Shown here: in pieces, positions 16,601 to 23,024 of the stretch
Layout of the letters: the number at the start of each line of letters is the position of its first letter
Position numbering within the stretch: position 1 is the stretch's first letter
Position numbers and translations under genes: made by a program
Notes under the pieces: model-generated
What the model was told of the DNA's origin: nothing
The model's input: the letters and a program-made list of their open reading frames with translations, nothing else
Databases searched by the model: none
NCBI GenBank assembly: GCA_900548875.1
Contig: URMA01000041.1
Location: forward strand, 1-24,665
Direction of reading: 5' to 3'
DNA: 24,665 nucleotides
DNA from: an uncultured Porphyromonadaceae bacterium
GTDB lineage: Bacteria; Bacteroidota; Bacteroidia; Bacteroidales; Muribaculaceae

Positions 16601-18172
16601 TATCACCGTACACAAGTCAAGGCTTTCCATCGTCTTGAAATCATGAATATAGGGAGGCTCCATATAAGAACCCAACAGCATTTCAACCGACATCGCAGGA
16701 ATACTGTTACGGACACCATCAGAAGCTGTTACGGAATAGCTGTAATAATCCATCAAATTCGGTAATTCAGCATCAACTACCGACAAATCCGTTATTTTAT
16801 CCGCAACGACCTTATTATCAGGAAGGCGCATGACTGTATACGTCAATGAAGACAAATCTACATATCCGCCATTAGCGCCAGTTGTCACAGCATCCCAGGA
16901 TATTTTAATTCCATTTTCCTCTTTTTCCGTCTTAACATTTTCGACAGAAGCCGGAGTATCAGTTCCAACATAAAATTGAGTTCGGCTTTCAGGACCTATA
17001 CCTGCTGTATTCGCTACGGAAATAGTAAGCACATGTTCACCTTCTGTCAAAGTCAAAGGCACAGTCACCGATTCTCCGACGGAACCTGCTCCAGAAGCCA
17101 CCTCCTCATTATCCACGTTTACGGTATATTCAACTTCACCCGTCAAATCAACCCCGCCAACGGTCAGAGTCGGCAATTTAAACGACACAGCTCCGGACAG
17201 ACTATTTTGAACAAAATCGATTTTTACATCCGTAACCATTCCGGGGCCCGACAAATCTGCATTCGGGCTTAAAGAGTAAAGTCCAACAAATTCTTCCAAA
17301 TTATTGAAAGCGCCTATCAAAGTAGCCTTACCCGTATTTACATCCACCTGATAAATTCCAGAAGAGTCCTCGTTGCAGGCGGCCCAATACAATTCTTTTG
17401 TAGTAAAATCAAAACATCCGCTCTGGGTATACAAGGGTTTGAAACCTGTTTCACCTATCAAAACACAAGAGCCATCCGCTGTATTGAATTTATAAAGTTC
17501 TCCTTCCGACGAAATTCCATAGATTTCACCGGTAGAATTTGCGGCAATCACGACAAAGCCAAGAGGGTATCCATCACTTCCGGTCAAGGTTAAATCGGCA
17601 AGTGTATTAACCTCGCCCGTTTCCAAATTCAATGTTCCCAAAACATACCCGTCGTTGCTTGTATTGTAGAATGCTCCATACACCTTACCATCTACGGGAT
17701 TCCATGTCATATCCGTTGCTATGGTAGTTTTGGGAATTTCGATACGGCTAACTTCTTTCCAAGTGTCAATGTCATAACAAATTAATTCATTTTTCATAAT
17801 AGAGCCGCTCCATTTCGAATAAGTAATACAATAGTAATACTTACTGTCAACAAGAGTAGCACCTCCATTGGCACCAATTGTTCCGCCATCAGGAACATAA
17901 ACTTCAACTGCCTCAGGATTAGAAACGACATCAAATTGGTATACACCCATTGGAGCATCCATTTCGCTCCAATCTTGTGAATAAATTAAATTTCCATAAA
18001 GCGTAACCGAATTTTGCGACGTTGAAACTTCAGAACGAACCTTTTGCTGCCGATTTTGGGGCAAAATCTCGTGAGTTCCAGTCAATTTTCGTGGCACAAT
18101 CGCTTCTGCCAGTAGCAAAAGCGGGCTGCATAGCATTAGCAAAGTAAAACAAAACGATAGACTCTTTTTCAT
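13685..18172 (-). CDS. Large secreted fibronectin-III / choice-of-anchor J protein with T9SS type A sorting domain
   Basis: A 1,495-residue surface or secreted protein. In order: signal peptide (1-24); a propeller-like region with repeated YGA/YWA/YGIS blades (about 50-305); Fn3-like domains (about 315-400 and 405-500); a carbohydrate-binding jelly-roll-like choice-of-anchor J domain with DDWIIAPP (505-650); two more Fn3-like domains (660-755 and 765-860); a second anchor-J-like domain with DDGWISFSGP (860-1020); a CARDB-like domain (1030-1135); a third anchor-J domain with NDDYLILPE (about 1165-1370); an Fn3 remnant; and a C-terminal sorting domain (about 1420-1495) with QIYKIDGMSIYD and SGLYIVRVNNQSYKIQVR. 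It should cross the outer membrane by T9SS and be cut there. The ligand is unknown. No protease or glycosidase active site was recognised. The ATG at 18172 starts the signal peptide; the frame extends 19 non-protein-like codons upstream. Confidence 0.85.
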   Translation of the reverse strand: MKKSLSFCFTLLMLCSPLLLLAEAIVPRKLTGTHEILPQNRQQKVRSEVSTSQNSVTLYGNLIYSQDWSEMDAPMGVYQFDVVSNPEAVEVYVPDGGTIGANGGATLVDSKYYYCITYSKWSGSIMKNELICYDIDTWKEVSRIEIPKTTIATDMTWNPVDGKVYGAFYNTSNDGYVLGTLNLETGEVNTLADLTLTGSDGYPLGFVVIAANSTGEIYGISSEGELYKFNTADGSCVLIGETGFKPLYTQSGCFDFTTKELYWAACNEDSSGIYQVDVNTGKATLIGAFNNLEEFVGLYSLSPNADLSGPGMVTDVKIDFVQNSLSGAVSFKLPTLTVGGVDLTGEVEYTVNVDNEEVASGAGSVGESVTVPLTLTEGEHVLTISVANTAGIGPESRTQFYVGTDTPASVENVKTEKEENGIKISWDAVTTGANGGYVDLSSLTYTVMRLPDNKVVADKITDLSVVDAELPNLMDYYSYSVTASDGVRNSIPAMSVEMLLGSYMEPPYIHDFKTMESLDLCTVINANNDDKEWTATVNGVQLNYSRTNDADDWIIAPPIHLKAGYQYSVIVRGRSSSTFYPERLEVKYGTAPTVEAMTGVVLEPVEFTTGKEESFSTILSPESDGIYYIGLHGISEKYMGTLYLYSLEVVDPVNSLAPAAGTELAATAAENGVLSATITAIAPDKRANGESLSTLTKAEVWNSTSEKLVATIENPSVGERVSATDEDAVNGFNTYTVIFYNEAGKGYEAECTTYVGVDVPSVVQSPVVTQKEGKAVLSWVAPTTGVNGGFIDVENLTYRISRIQPQETVVATGVKGLTFTDETMTADGEQVLLSYAISAESIAGEGDATNTNSILFGEPYEAPFAESWPSGEPAINPWIVANIEGDYASWTATQASYVTTLGAQDDDDGWISFSGPGTARLVSPKISLSSLDMPVLKVWVCNPDGLSVVELQISTDLGTTWQTLEKIDSEDGLAWVSHVVNLEEYKNAEFVQLGILGSVSDWGAENVQVDNLRIVNGVNYDLVMDSFVGPESVIGAQPAKYSVVVYNDGMALADDYTVCIYDASNNKIAEQQGDEMEPNTYKTFDFDLSAPVNLKEFALTAKIEYSSDQLVDNNEKSLSVPVSQPKYPVVDDLIGEESESAVSLSWSKPALQCMPDAAVDDIESYDEWTIGGISDDVRRGTIGGYTVYDADELTTTRINYWCEDYPNVEQKMAFQVMSTDSEDLTQQLSIYGLTAHSGKQLFACWNTVQGTNDDYLILPEIRSGSKTLTFWARSIPYMFGMNGEDVFEIVYSTTGTEITDFVVLEGSHTIVPDGFEQDPENGYNKYEFTLPDDAKYVAIHCMSSAKIGLLIDDIEFVAAAAPDETLELLGYNLYRNETLYKSLLSTESFVDTEVEKGQQYRYNVTAVFDKGESGFSNTVDIAMSGLNDMELDNIIVYAKDQAVVIKNAANSRVQIYKIDGMSIYDDMVVSDKEIRLESGLYIVRVNNQSYKIQVR

Positions 18173-18200
18173 GATATAAATAAGTTTATAATTATGTATG

Positions 18201-18234
18201 CAAATATACAAATTTAAACAAAAAAGCAACCAAA
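18201..18234 (-). promoter_or_regulatory. Probable promoter of the large T9SS-substrate gene
   Basis: On the minus strand TATATTTG (18201-18208) fully matches the -7 consensus and is 29 bases before the start codon. TTTG occurs at 18231-18234 with a 22-base spacer, slightly long; a GTTG at 18227-18230 would give 18. The surroundings are AT-rich. Confidence 0.55.
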
Positions 18235-18335
18235 TATTATGAATTTAACATAAAATTGGCTGCTTTTTATTCATTTCATCACATATCAGTCAAGTTCAAA
18301 TTAACCGACATGTGATATATAGCATATTGTCCCTT

Positions 18336-18956
18336 CTACTTCGAGAAGCGGAGGCCGAGGCATACGTTTTCGTAGCTTTCCAGCAATTTGACGGCGGTAT
18401 TGATGGTTTCAAGGTCGGCGGTATTCGAAACGAGCTTCAACACTTCAAGAAGCTTTTTCACATCGACGCTCAAAGCCATCGAATTACTCGTTTTTTGCAC
18501 ATAGGTGGTAAACGAAGTCAATTTTCCAAGTTTCAGCTGTTCGTTCTGTGTGAGCGACAACGTGAATGTGCCATCCTCGTTCTTTGTCATACGGCCTTTG
18601 ATAGTCTTGCCCTTTACGTTCAGCGTATAGTTGCCGGAAGCATCGAATGTGACAGTCGTACCTTCCAGTCCCAATTTTTCGTAGTAGGGTTTCAGTTTGT
18701 CTTCAGCCAGACTGGCTACGGCAGAGCCGCCTGCCTGCTCCAAAGCATCGTCGGAGCGGAGCACTACTGCCGGTCCTGTAGCTTTCCATGTTCCTTCCAA
18801 CGCGCTGAGTTCTATATCACCATTTCCCGTTACAGCGCTTACCAAGTCGCCTAATCCTTTGTTCCCAAACAGGTCTTTCAGAGAATCGGCCTGCACGGTA
18901 TTCGCACCGGCCAACACCGCTACAACCGCAAACACAATAAGTTTTAATTTCTTCAT
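18336..18956 (-). CDS. DUF4923 family exported protein
   Basis: A 206-residue protein with a signal peptide (about 1-23, cleavage after TVQA; no lipobox cysteine), so probably periplasmic. The mature part has the DUF4923 features: an N-terminal LEGTWKATGPAV segment (about 53-64) and beta-rich lipocalin-like stretches (TVTFDASGNYTLNVKGKTIKG, about 101-121), then a helical C-terminus. The family is of unknown function and, as far as I know, restricted to Bacteroidales. It is monocistronic, with a strong promoter about 170 bases upstream and no convincing terminator before the promoter of the next minus-strand gene. Confidence 0.85.
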   Translation of the reverse strand: MKKLKLIVFAVVAVLAGANTVQADSLKDLFGNKGLGDLVSAVTGNGDIELSALEGTWKATGPAVVLRSDDALEQAGGSAVASLAEDKLKPYYEKLGLEGTTVTFDASGNYTLNVKGKTIKGRMTKNEDGTFTLSLTQNEQLKLGKLTSFTTYVQKTSNSMALSVDVKKLLEVLKLVSNTADLETINTAVKLLESYENVCLGLRFSK

Positions 18957-19129
18957 TGTCTTATCCTTTTAATTTGTTCAACAAGTCCTACAGCTTCCAT
19001 TCCTCACTTTCGAGTGGCGGAATGAATGCTGATGTACCACATTTTCCATAAATAACAGGCAACGGCTACATACAAGCGCTGCAACAATCAGGCGCTTGCC
19101 GGCAACGCCGCGCCGTCCCCTATTTCCCA

Positions 19130-19161
19130 CAAAGATAACTTATTCCACTGGAAAAAGCAAA
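19130..19161 (-). promoter_or_regulatory. Promoter of the DUF4923 gene
   Basis: On the minus strand TTTG (19158-19161), a 20-base spacer, TATCTTTG (19130-19137): a full consensus match. Transcription should start near 19124, leaving a leader of about 168 bases, long for this genome segment. Confidence 0.75.
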
Positions 19162-19260
19162 AGTATAGGCAACCATGTGAGACAGAATATGGAACAAAGG
19201 CTTCATTCTCTCGGCTGACATCTGCTTTTCATAGACCAGACAATGCAACTGTAAAAAAAG

Positions 19261-19352
19261 CTTGCATTATCTTTGCACAAGACAGGCTACGCCTCGGCAG
19301 AAAAAATCGAGCAAGCTCTTTTTTCTTCTCTCGGCTTGCACTATCTTTGCAA
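19261..19352 (+). promoter_or_regulatory. Two tandem promoter-like boxes upstream of valS
   Basis: CTTGCATTATCTTTGCA (19261-19277) and CTTGCACTATCTTTGCA (19336-19352) differ at one base. Each contains TATCTTTG, a full -7 match (19268-19275 and 19342-19349). The second is 70 bases before the valS ATG. Neither has a clear TTTG at -33. Between them AAAAAATCGAGCAAGCTCTT and further T could form a weak hairpin with a T-run. Confidence 0.5.
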
Positions 19353-19418
19353 AATGATTTTTTGCCGAAGTGGCGAAAATTGACTTTTTGAAATAATAAG
19401 CGTAAAAACATATTACTT

Positions 19419-22043
19419 ATGAACGAGTTAGCTACCAAGTACAACCCTGAAGAGGTTGAAGGAAAATGGTACGAATACTGGCTTCGTCACGAACTTTTCA
19501 AGTCAGTACCCGACAAACGTGAACCTTACACTATCGTCATTCCGCCGCCCAACGTGACCGGCGTTCTGCATATGGGACATATGCTCAACAATACGATTCA
19601 GGACATTCTTATCCGCCGTGCCCGCATGAAAGGCAAAAATGCGCTGTGGGTGCCGGGCACCGACCATGCGTCTATCGCTACGGAAGCAAAGGTGGTGGCT
19701 CGTTTGGCCCAAAAGGGTATCAAGAAAACCGACCTTACGCGCGACGAATTTTTGAAATACGCCTGGGAATGGAAGGAAGAACACGGTGGCATCATTCTCG
19801 AACAGCTGAAAAAGCTGGGAGCTTCCTGCGACTGGAGCCGCACGGCATTCACCATGGACGAAATTCGCTCGAAAAGCGTTATCCACGTGTTTGTCGATTT
19901 GTATAACAAAGGACTCATCTACCGCGGTGTCCGCATGGTGAACTGGGATCCGGCTGCGCTCACTGCCCTGAGCGACGAGGAAGTGGTCTACAAGGAAGAA
20001 CACGGCAAGCTCTACTATCTCCGCTATAAAGTGGTGGGCGAAGACAACTACGCCATCGTTGCCACTACCCGTCCGGAAACCATCATGGGCGATACGGCCA
20101 TGTGTATCAACCCGAACGACCCGAAAAATGCCCACCTGAAGGGCAAAAAGGTGATCGTTCCGCTCGTTGGCCGCGAAATTCCGGTTATCGAGGACGAATA
20201 TGTTGACATCGAATTCGGTACAGGCTGCTTGAAAGTCACTCCGGCTCACGACATCAACGACTATATGCTCGGTGAGAAGCACAATCTTCCGAGCATCGAC
20301 ATCTTCAACGACAACGGTACGCTGAGCGAAGCTGCCGGCATGTATGTGGGCATGGACCGCTTCGAAGTGCGCAAGCAAATCGAAAAGGACCTTGAAGCTG
20401 CCGGACTGCTCGAAAAAACGGAAGCCTACACCAACAAGGTGGGACACTCCGAACGCACCGACGCCGTCATCGAACCGAAGCTCTCCATGCAATGGTTCCT
20501 CAAGATGGACAAAATCACCATTCCGGCCCTCAACGCCGTTATGGACGACCATATCAAGTTCCACCCGGCCAAGTTCAAGAACACTTACCGCCACTGGATG
20601 ACCAACATCAAGGACTGGTGTATCTCCCGTCAGCTCTGGTGGGGACACCGTATTCCGGCCTACTATCTCCCGAAAGGCGGATATGTTGTGGCTGAAACTG
20701 CCGAAGAGGCCTTGAAGCTCGCACAGGAAAAGACGGGCGACAGCAGCCTCACGCTGGCCGACCTCCGTCAGGAAGACGACTGCCTCGACACATGGTTCTC
20801 CTCCTGGTTGTGGCCTATCTCGCTGTTCAACGGTATTCTCGATCCGAACAACGAGGAAATCAAATACTACTACCCGACTTCCGACCTCGTAACCGGTCCG
20901 GACATCATCTTCTTCTGGGTAGCCCGCATGATTATCGCCGGATATGAATACATGCACGAAATGCCGTTCCGCAACGTGTACTTCACCGGTATCGTGCGCG
21001 ACAAGCTCGGCCGCAAGATGTCGAAGTCGCTCGGCAACTCGCCCGACCCTTTGAAACTCATCGAAAAATACGGAGCCGACGGCGTACGTATGGGCTTGAT
21101 GCTCGCCGCTCCTGCCGGCAACGACATTCTTTACGATGACTCGCTGTGCGAACAGGGCCGCAACTTCAACAACAAGATTTGGAATGCCTTCCGTCTCGTG
21201 AAAGGTTGGAATGTTGCCGACAGCGAACAGCCTGAATATGCAAAAATCGCCGTTAAGTGGTTCGACGCCGTGCTCAACAAGACCTTGGCCGAAGTCGACG
21301 ACCTCTTCGACAAGTTCCGTTTGTCGGAAGCCTTGATGGCCGTATACAAGCTGTTCTGGGACGAATTCTCCTCCTGGTACCTCGAAATGGTGAAACCGGC
21401 CTACGGACAACCGATCGACCGCGCTACCTATGAAGCTACGCTCGGATTCTTCGACACCCTGCTCCGTCTGCTCCACCCGTTCATGCCGTTCATCACGGAA
21501 GAACTCTGGCAGCACATTGCCGAACGCAAGGACGGCGAAAGCATCATGACCGCCCAGCTGCCTAAAGCTGCCGCAGTCGACGAAGCTACTATCGCCGCTG
21601 TCAACACGGCGAAGGAAATCATCGCCGGCGTGCGTACAGTCCGCTTGCAGAAGAACATCCCGAACAAGGAAGCCCTCGAACTGCAACAGGTCGCTACAAC
21701 CGAAGTTCCGGTATTGCCGATTGTAATGAAGCTCGCCAACCTTTCAGCCGTCAACAACGTAACTGAAAAGGACGCTACAGCCGCAGCATTCCTCGTTGGC
21801 ACGACGGAATACGCCGTACCTCTCGGCAACAACATCAACGTGGAAGAAGAGTTGAAGAAACTCGAAGCCGACCTCAAGTACAACGAAGGATTCCTCCAGA
21901 GCGTACTGAAGAAGTTGAGCAACGAAAAATTCGTCAACAACGCTCCTGCAAAAGTTATCGAAATGGAACGCAAGAAGCAGTCCGATGCCGAAGCGAAAAT
22001 CGCTACCCTCAAGGAAAGCATCGCCGCTTTGAAGAATATGTAA
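19419..22043 (+). CDS. valS: Valine--tRNA ligase
   Basis: A class I aminoacyl-tRNA synthetase that charges tRNA-Val with valine in the cytoplasm and edits mis-activated threonine. The 874-residue length is normal. Visible features: the HIGH-type motif HMGH (51-54) after PPPNVTG; the CP1 editing domain (about 200-350) with TTRPETIMGDTA; the zinc-independent core; the KMSKS loop (533-537); the anticodon-binding helical domain (about 610-760); and a C-terminal coiled coil (about 808-874) ending in repeated Lys/Glu/Ala. It appears monocistronic, with its own promoters upstream and a terminator downstream. No T-box leader was found. Confidence 0.97.
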   Translation: MNELATKYNPEEVEGKWYEYWLRHELFKSVPDKREPYTIVIPPPNVTGVLHMGHMLNNTIQDILIRRARMKGKNALWVPGTDHASIATEAKVVARLAQKGIKKTDLTRDEFLKYAWEWKEEHGGIILEQLKKLGASCDWSRTAFTMDEIRSKSVIHVFVDLYNKGLIYRGVRMVNWDPAALTALSDEEVVYKEEHGKLYYLRYKVVGEDNYAIVATTRPETIMGDTAMCINPNDPKNAHLKGKKVIVPLVGREIPVIEDEYVDIEFGTGCLKVTPAHDINDYMLGEKHNLPSIDIFNDNGTLSEAAGMYVGMDRFEVRKQIEKDLEAAGLLEKTEAYTNKVGHSERTDAVIEPKLSMQWFLKMDKITIPALNAVMDDHIKFHPAKFKNTYRHWMTNIKDWCISRQLWWGHRIPAYYLPKGGYVVAETAEEALKLAQEKTGDSSLTLADLRQEDDCLDTWFSSWLWPISLFNGILDPNNEEIKYYYPTSDLVTGPDIIFFWVARMIIAGYEYMHEMPFRNVYFTGIVRDKLGRKMSKSLGNSPDPLKLIEKYGADGVRMGLMLAAPAGNDILYDDSLCEQGRNFNNKIWNAFRLVKGWNVADSEQPEYAKIAVKWFDAVLNKTLAEVDDLFDKFRLSEALMAVYKLFWDEFSSWYLEMVKPAYGQPIDRATYEATLGFFDTLLRLLHPFMPFITEELWQHIAERKDGESIMTAQLPKAAAVDEATIAAVNTAKEIIAGVRTVRLQKNIPNKEALELQQVATTEVPVLPIVMKLANLSAVNNVTEKDATAAAFLVGTTEYAVPLGNNINVEEELKKLEADLKYNEGFLQSVLKKLSNEKFVNNAPAKVIEMERKKQSDAEAKIATLKESIAALKNM

Positions 22044-22069
22044 TCCCAACCGCGATTACAATCCCACCG

Positions 22070-22109
22070 CACCCCCTTCCCCACCGGGACGGGGGTGTTT
22101 TATTTTTCT
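22070..22109 (+). terminator. Intrinsic terminator of valS
   Basis: CACCCCC (22070-22076) pairs with GGGGGTG (22091-22097) around a 14-base loop, followed by TTTTATTTTT. It lies 26 bases after the valS stop. Confidence 0.85.
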
Positions 22110-22158
22110 CACGGAATTGCTGTTGTCGCTTTTCCTGCTGCATTTTACGACCCTATAA

Positions 22159-22202
22159 TTTGGATTTTGTCCTACAATGTATTACTTTTGCGATACAATG
22201 TA
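22159..22202 (+). promoter_or_regulatory. Promoter and two-palindrome operator of the toxin-antitoxin operon
   Basis: TTTG (22159-22162), a 20-base spacer, TACTTTTG (22183-22190): a full consensus promoter. TACAATGTA, a perfect odd-centred palindrome, occurs at 22173-22181 and 22194-22202. The centres are 21 bases apart (two helical turns), one copy on each side of the -7 box. This is a good operator for the ribbon-helix-helix antitoxin encoded just downstream, which would repress its own operon. Confidence 0.65.
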
Positions 22203-22217
22203 ATACACAAATACGAT

Positions 22218-22460
22218 ATGGAAGCAATAACAAGAAAACAGACATCATTCCGCTTGCGCGAAGATTTGCTAAAAGTCTTACAGGAAGAAGCAAGAAAAGC
22301 CAACAGAAGTCTGAACAACTTCGTAGAAAGCACGCTTATGGATGCCATGTATTCACAGCCCAACGATGAAACCATTGCAGCCATAAAAGAAGCACGTACG
22401 GCAACCCATAAAAAGACCTTTGACAGCGTAGAAAGCTTAATGGAGGAATTGAAAAAGTGA
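22218..22460 (+). CDS. Antitoxin, ribbon-helix-helix type
   Basis: An 80-residue protein. The N-terminal part (about 5-47) reads as a ribbon-helix-helix DNA-binding domain: TRKQTSFRLREDLLKVLQ as the strand and first helix, then RSLNNFVESTLMDAM as the second. The C-terminal part (about 50-80) is the likely toxin-binding tail. It should neutralise the toxin encoded next and bind the palindromes at 22173-22202. The ATG at 22218 is chosen; the frame extends to 22095, but that part lies over the promoter. Its stop overlaps the toxin GTG by 4 bases. A GGAGG at 22442-22446 inside its end serves the toxin. Confidence 0.85.
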   Translation: MEAITRKQTSFRLREDLLKVLQEEARKANRSLNNFVESTLMDAMYSQPNDETIAAIKEARTATHKKTFDSVESLMEELKK

Positions 22461-22732
22461 AAAAGAAGCTACACCCGACAAGCCAATTCAAAAAAGACTT
22501 CAAACGGATTGCCAAAAATCCGAAAAAGGTGGCAGCTTTTGAAAAGATAGCCAACTTGCTTATCAACGATCTGCCAATCCCGGCAGAATATAAGCCTCAC
22601 ATGCTCAAAGGAGATTACAAAGACTGTATGGAGTGCCACATGGAAGGCGATTTTCTCCTGATATGGATTGACGGCGACATCATTGACCTGATCAGAATCG
22701 GAAGCCATTCCGAATTATTCAAGAAATACTAA
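22457..22732 (+). CDS. yafQ: YafQ-family mRNA interferase toxin
   Basis: A 91-residue RelE-superfamily toxin that should cut mRNA on the ribosome. The YafQ pattern is clear: YKPHMLKG (45-52), CHMEGDFLLIW (60-70) and IGSHSELF (81-88). His48, His61, Asp65 and His84 correspond to the catalytic and substrate-contacting residues of E. coli YafQ (His50, His63, Asp67, His87), so it looks active. The start is GTG at 22457, overlapping the antitoxin stop and preceded by GGAGG 10 bases upstream. Together with the RHH antitoxin it makes an intact type II module; E. coli YafQ instead pairs with DinJ. Confidence 0.9.
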   Translation: MKKKLHPTSQFKKDFKRIAKNPKKVAAFEKIANLLINDLPIPAEYKPHMLKGDYKDCMECHMEGDFLLIWIDGDIIDLIRIGSHSELFKKY

Positions 22733-23024
22733 TAGGGATATTTGTTGCATTTTGTCCTCAAAATCTTGTATCTTCAAATAACAGAAACCATATCATAACA
22801 CTCTAAAAATCAACAAGCAGCTACTACATATTTGCAATTCATGAATCGCGAATGTCAACCATATACCCTACATTTATTTAGCTCTCTGAACAAAAGTTTT
22901 ACATTAGCTGGTTGGCCTGATTTATCGGTTTTGCCGATGGATTTCATCGAAATTAAGCGTTTTTCGGATAGATGGCGTTTCGGGGCGATGCTGTAATTTT
23001 GCCGTTGGAAAACGATAAACGACG
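22733..23024. other. 292-base intergenic region between the toxin and the MFS gene
   Basis: AT-rich after the toxin, with a weak ATTTTG / CAAAAT hairpin near 22749-22764 but no proper terminator. TTTTGCCGATGG (22929-22940) and TTTTGCCGTTGG (22997-23008) are near-identical. The second overlaps TAATTTTG (22994-23001), a -7 match 23 bases before the MFS ATG. ATCGG / CCGAT makes a small hairpin at 22924-22938. A minus-strand open frame here was not accepted as a gene. Confidence 0.5.
22994..23001 (+). promoter_or_regulatory. Probable -7 promoter element of the MFS gene
   Basis: TAATTTTG matches TAnnTTTG, 23 bases before the ATG at 23025. No good -33 element was seen. Confidence 0.5.

Larger units (their letters stand above)
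18957..19418. other. 462-base intergenic region between the DUF4923 gene and valS
   Basis: It holds the roughly 170-base leader and promoter of the DUF4923 gene on the minus strand (18957-19161), then two tandem promoter-like boxes for valS on the plus strand. No protein-coding frame in it looks real, and no tRNA or T-box motif was seen. The leader contains CAAGCGC / GCGCTTG (7-base stem, 12-base loop; about 19075-19099) and an imperfect stem around 19000-19026. Confidence 0.6.

Noticed and set aside
18230..18335. Terminator after the DUF4923 gene
   Set aside because: ATCACAT / ATGTGAT can pair, but the loop is about 26 bases and there is no T-run.
19162..19418. T-box riboswitch before valS
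   Set aside because: No T-box consensus or specifier hairpin was seen, and T-boxes are not expected in Bacteroidetes.
19229..19444. Minus-strand open frame of 71 codons upstream of valS
   Set aside because: It is made mainly from the tandem promoter blocks and the valS start; not credible as a gene.
19503..21686. Long minus-strand open frame (727 codons) opposite valS
   Set aside because: It lies wholly inside a clear valS gene; its translation is rich in Val, Phe, His and Arg with no recognisable domain. That is what codon bias on the other strand produces.
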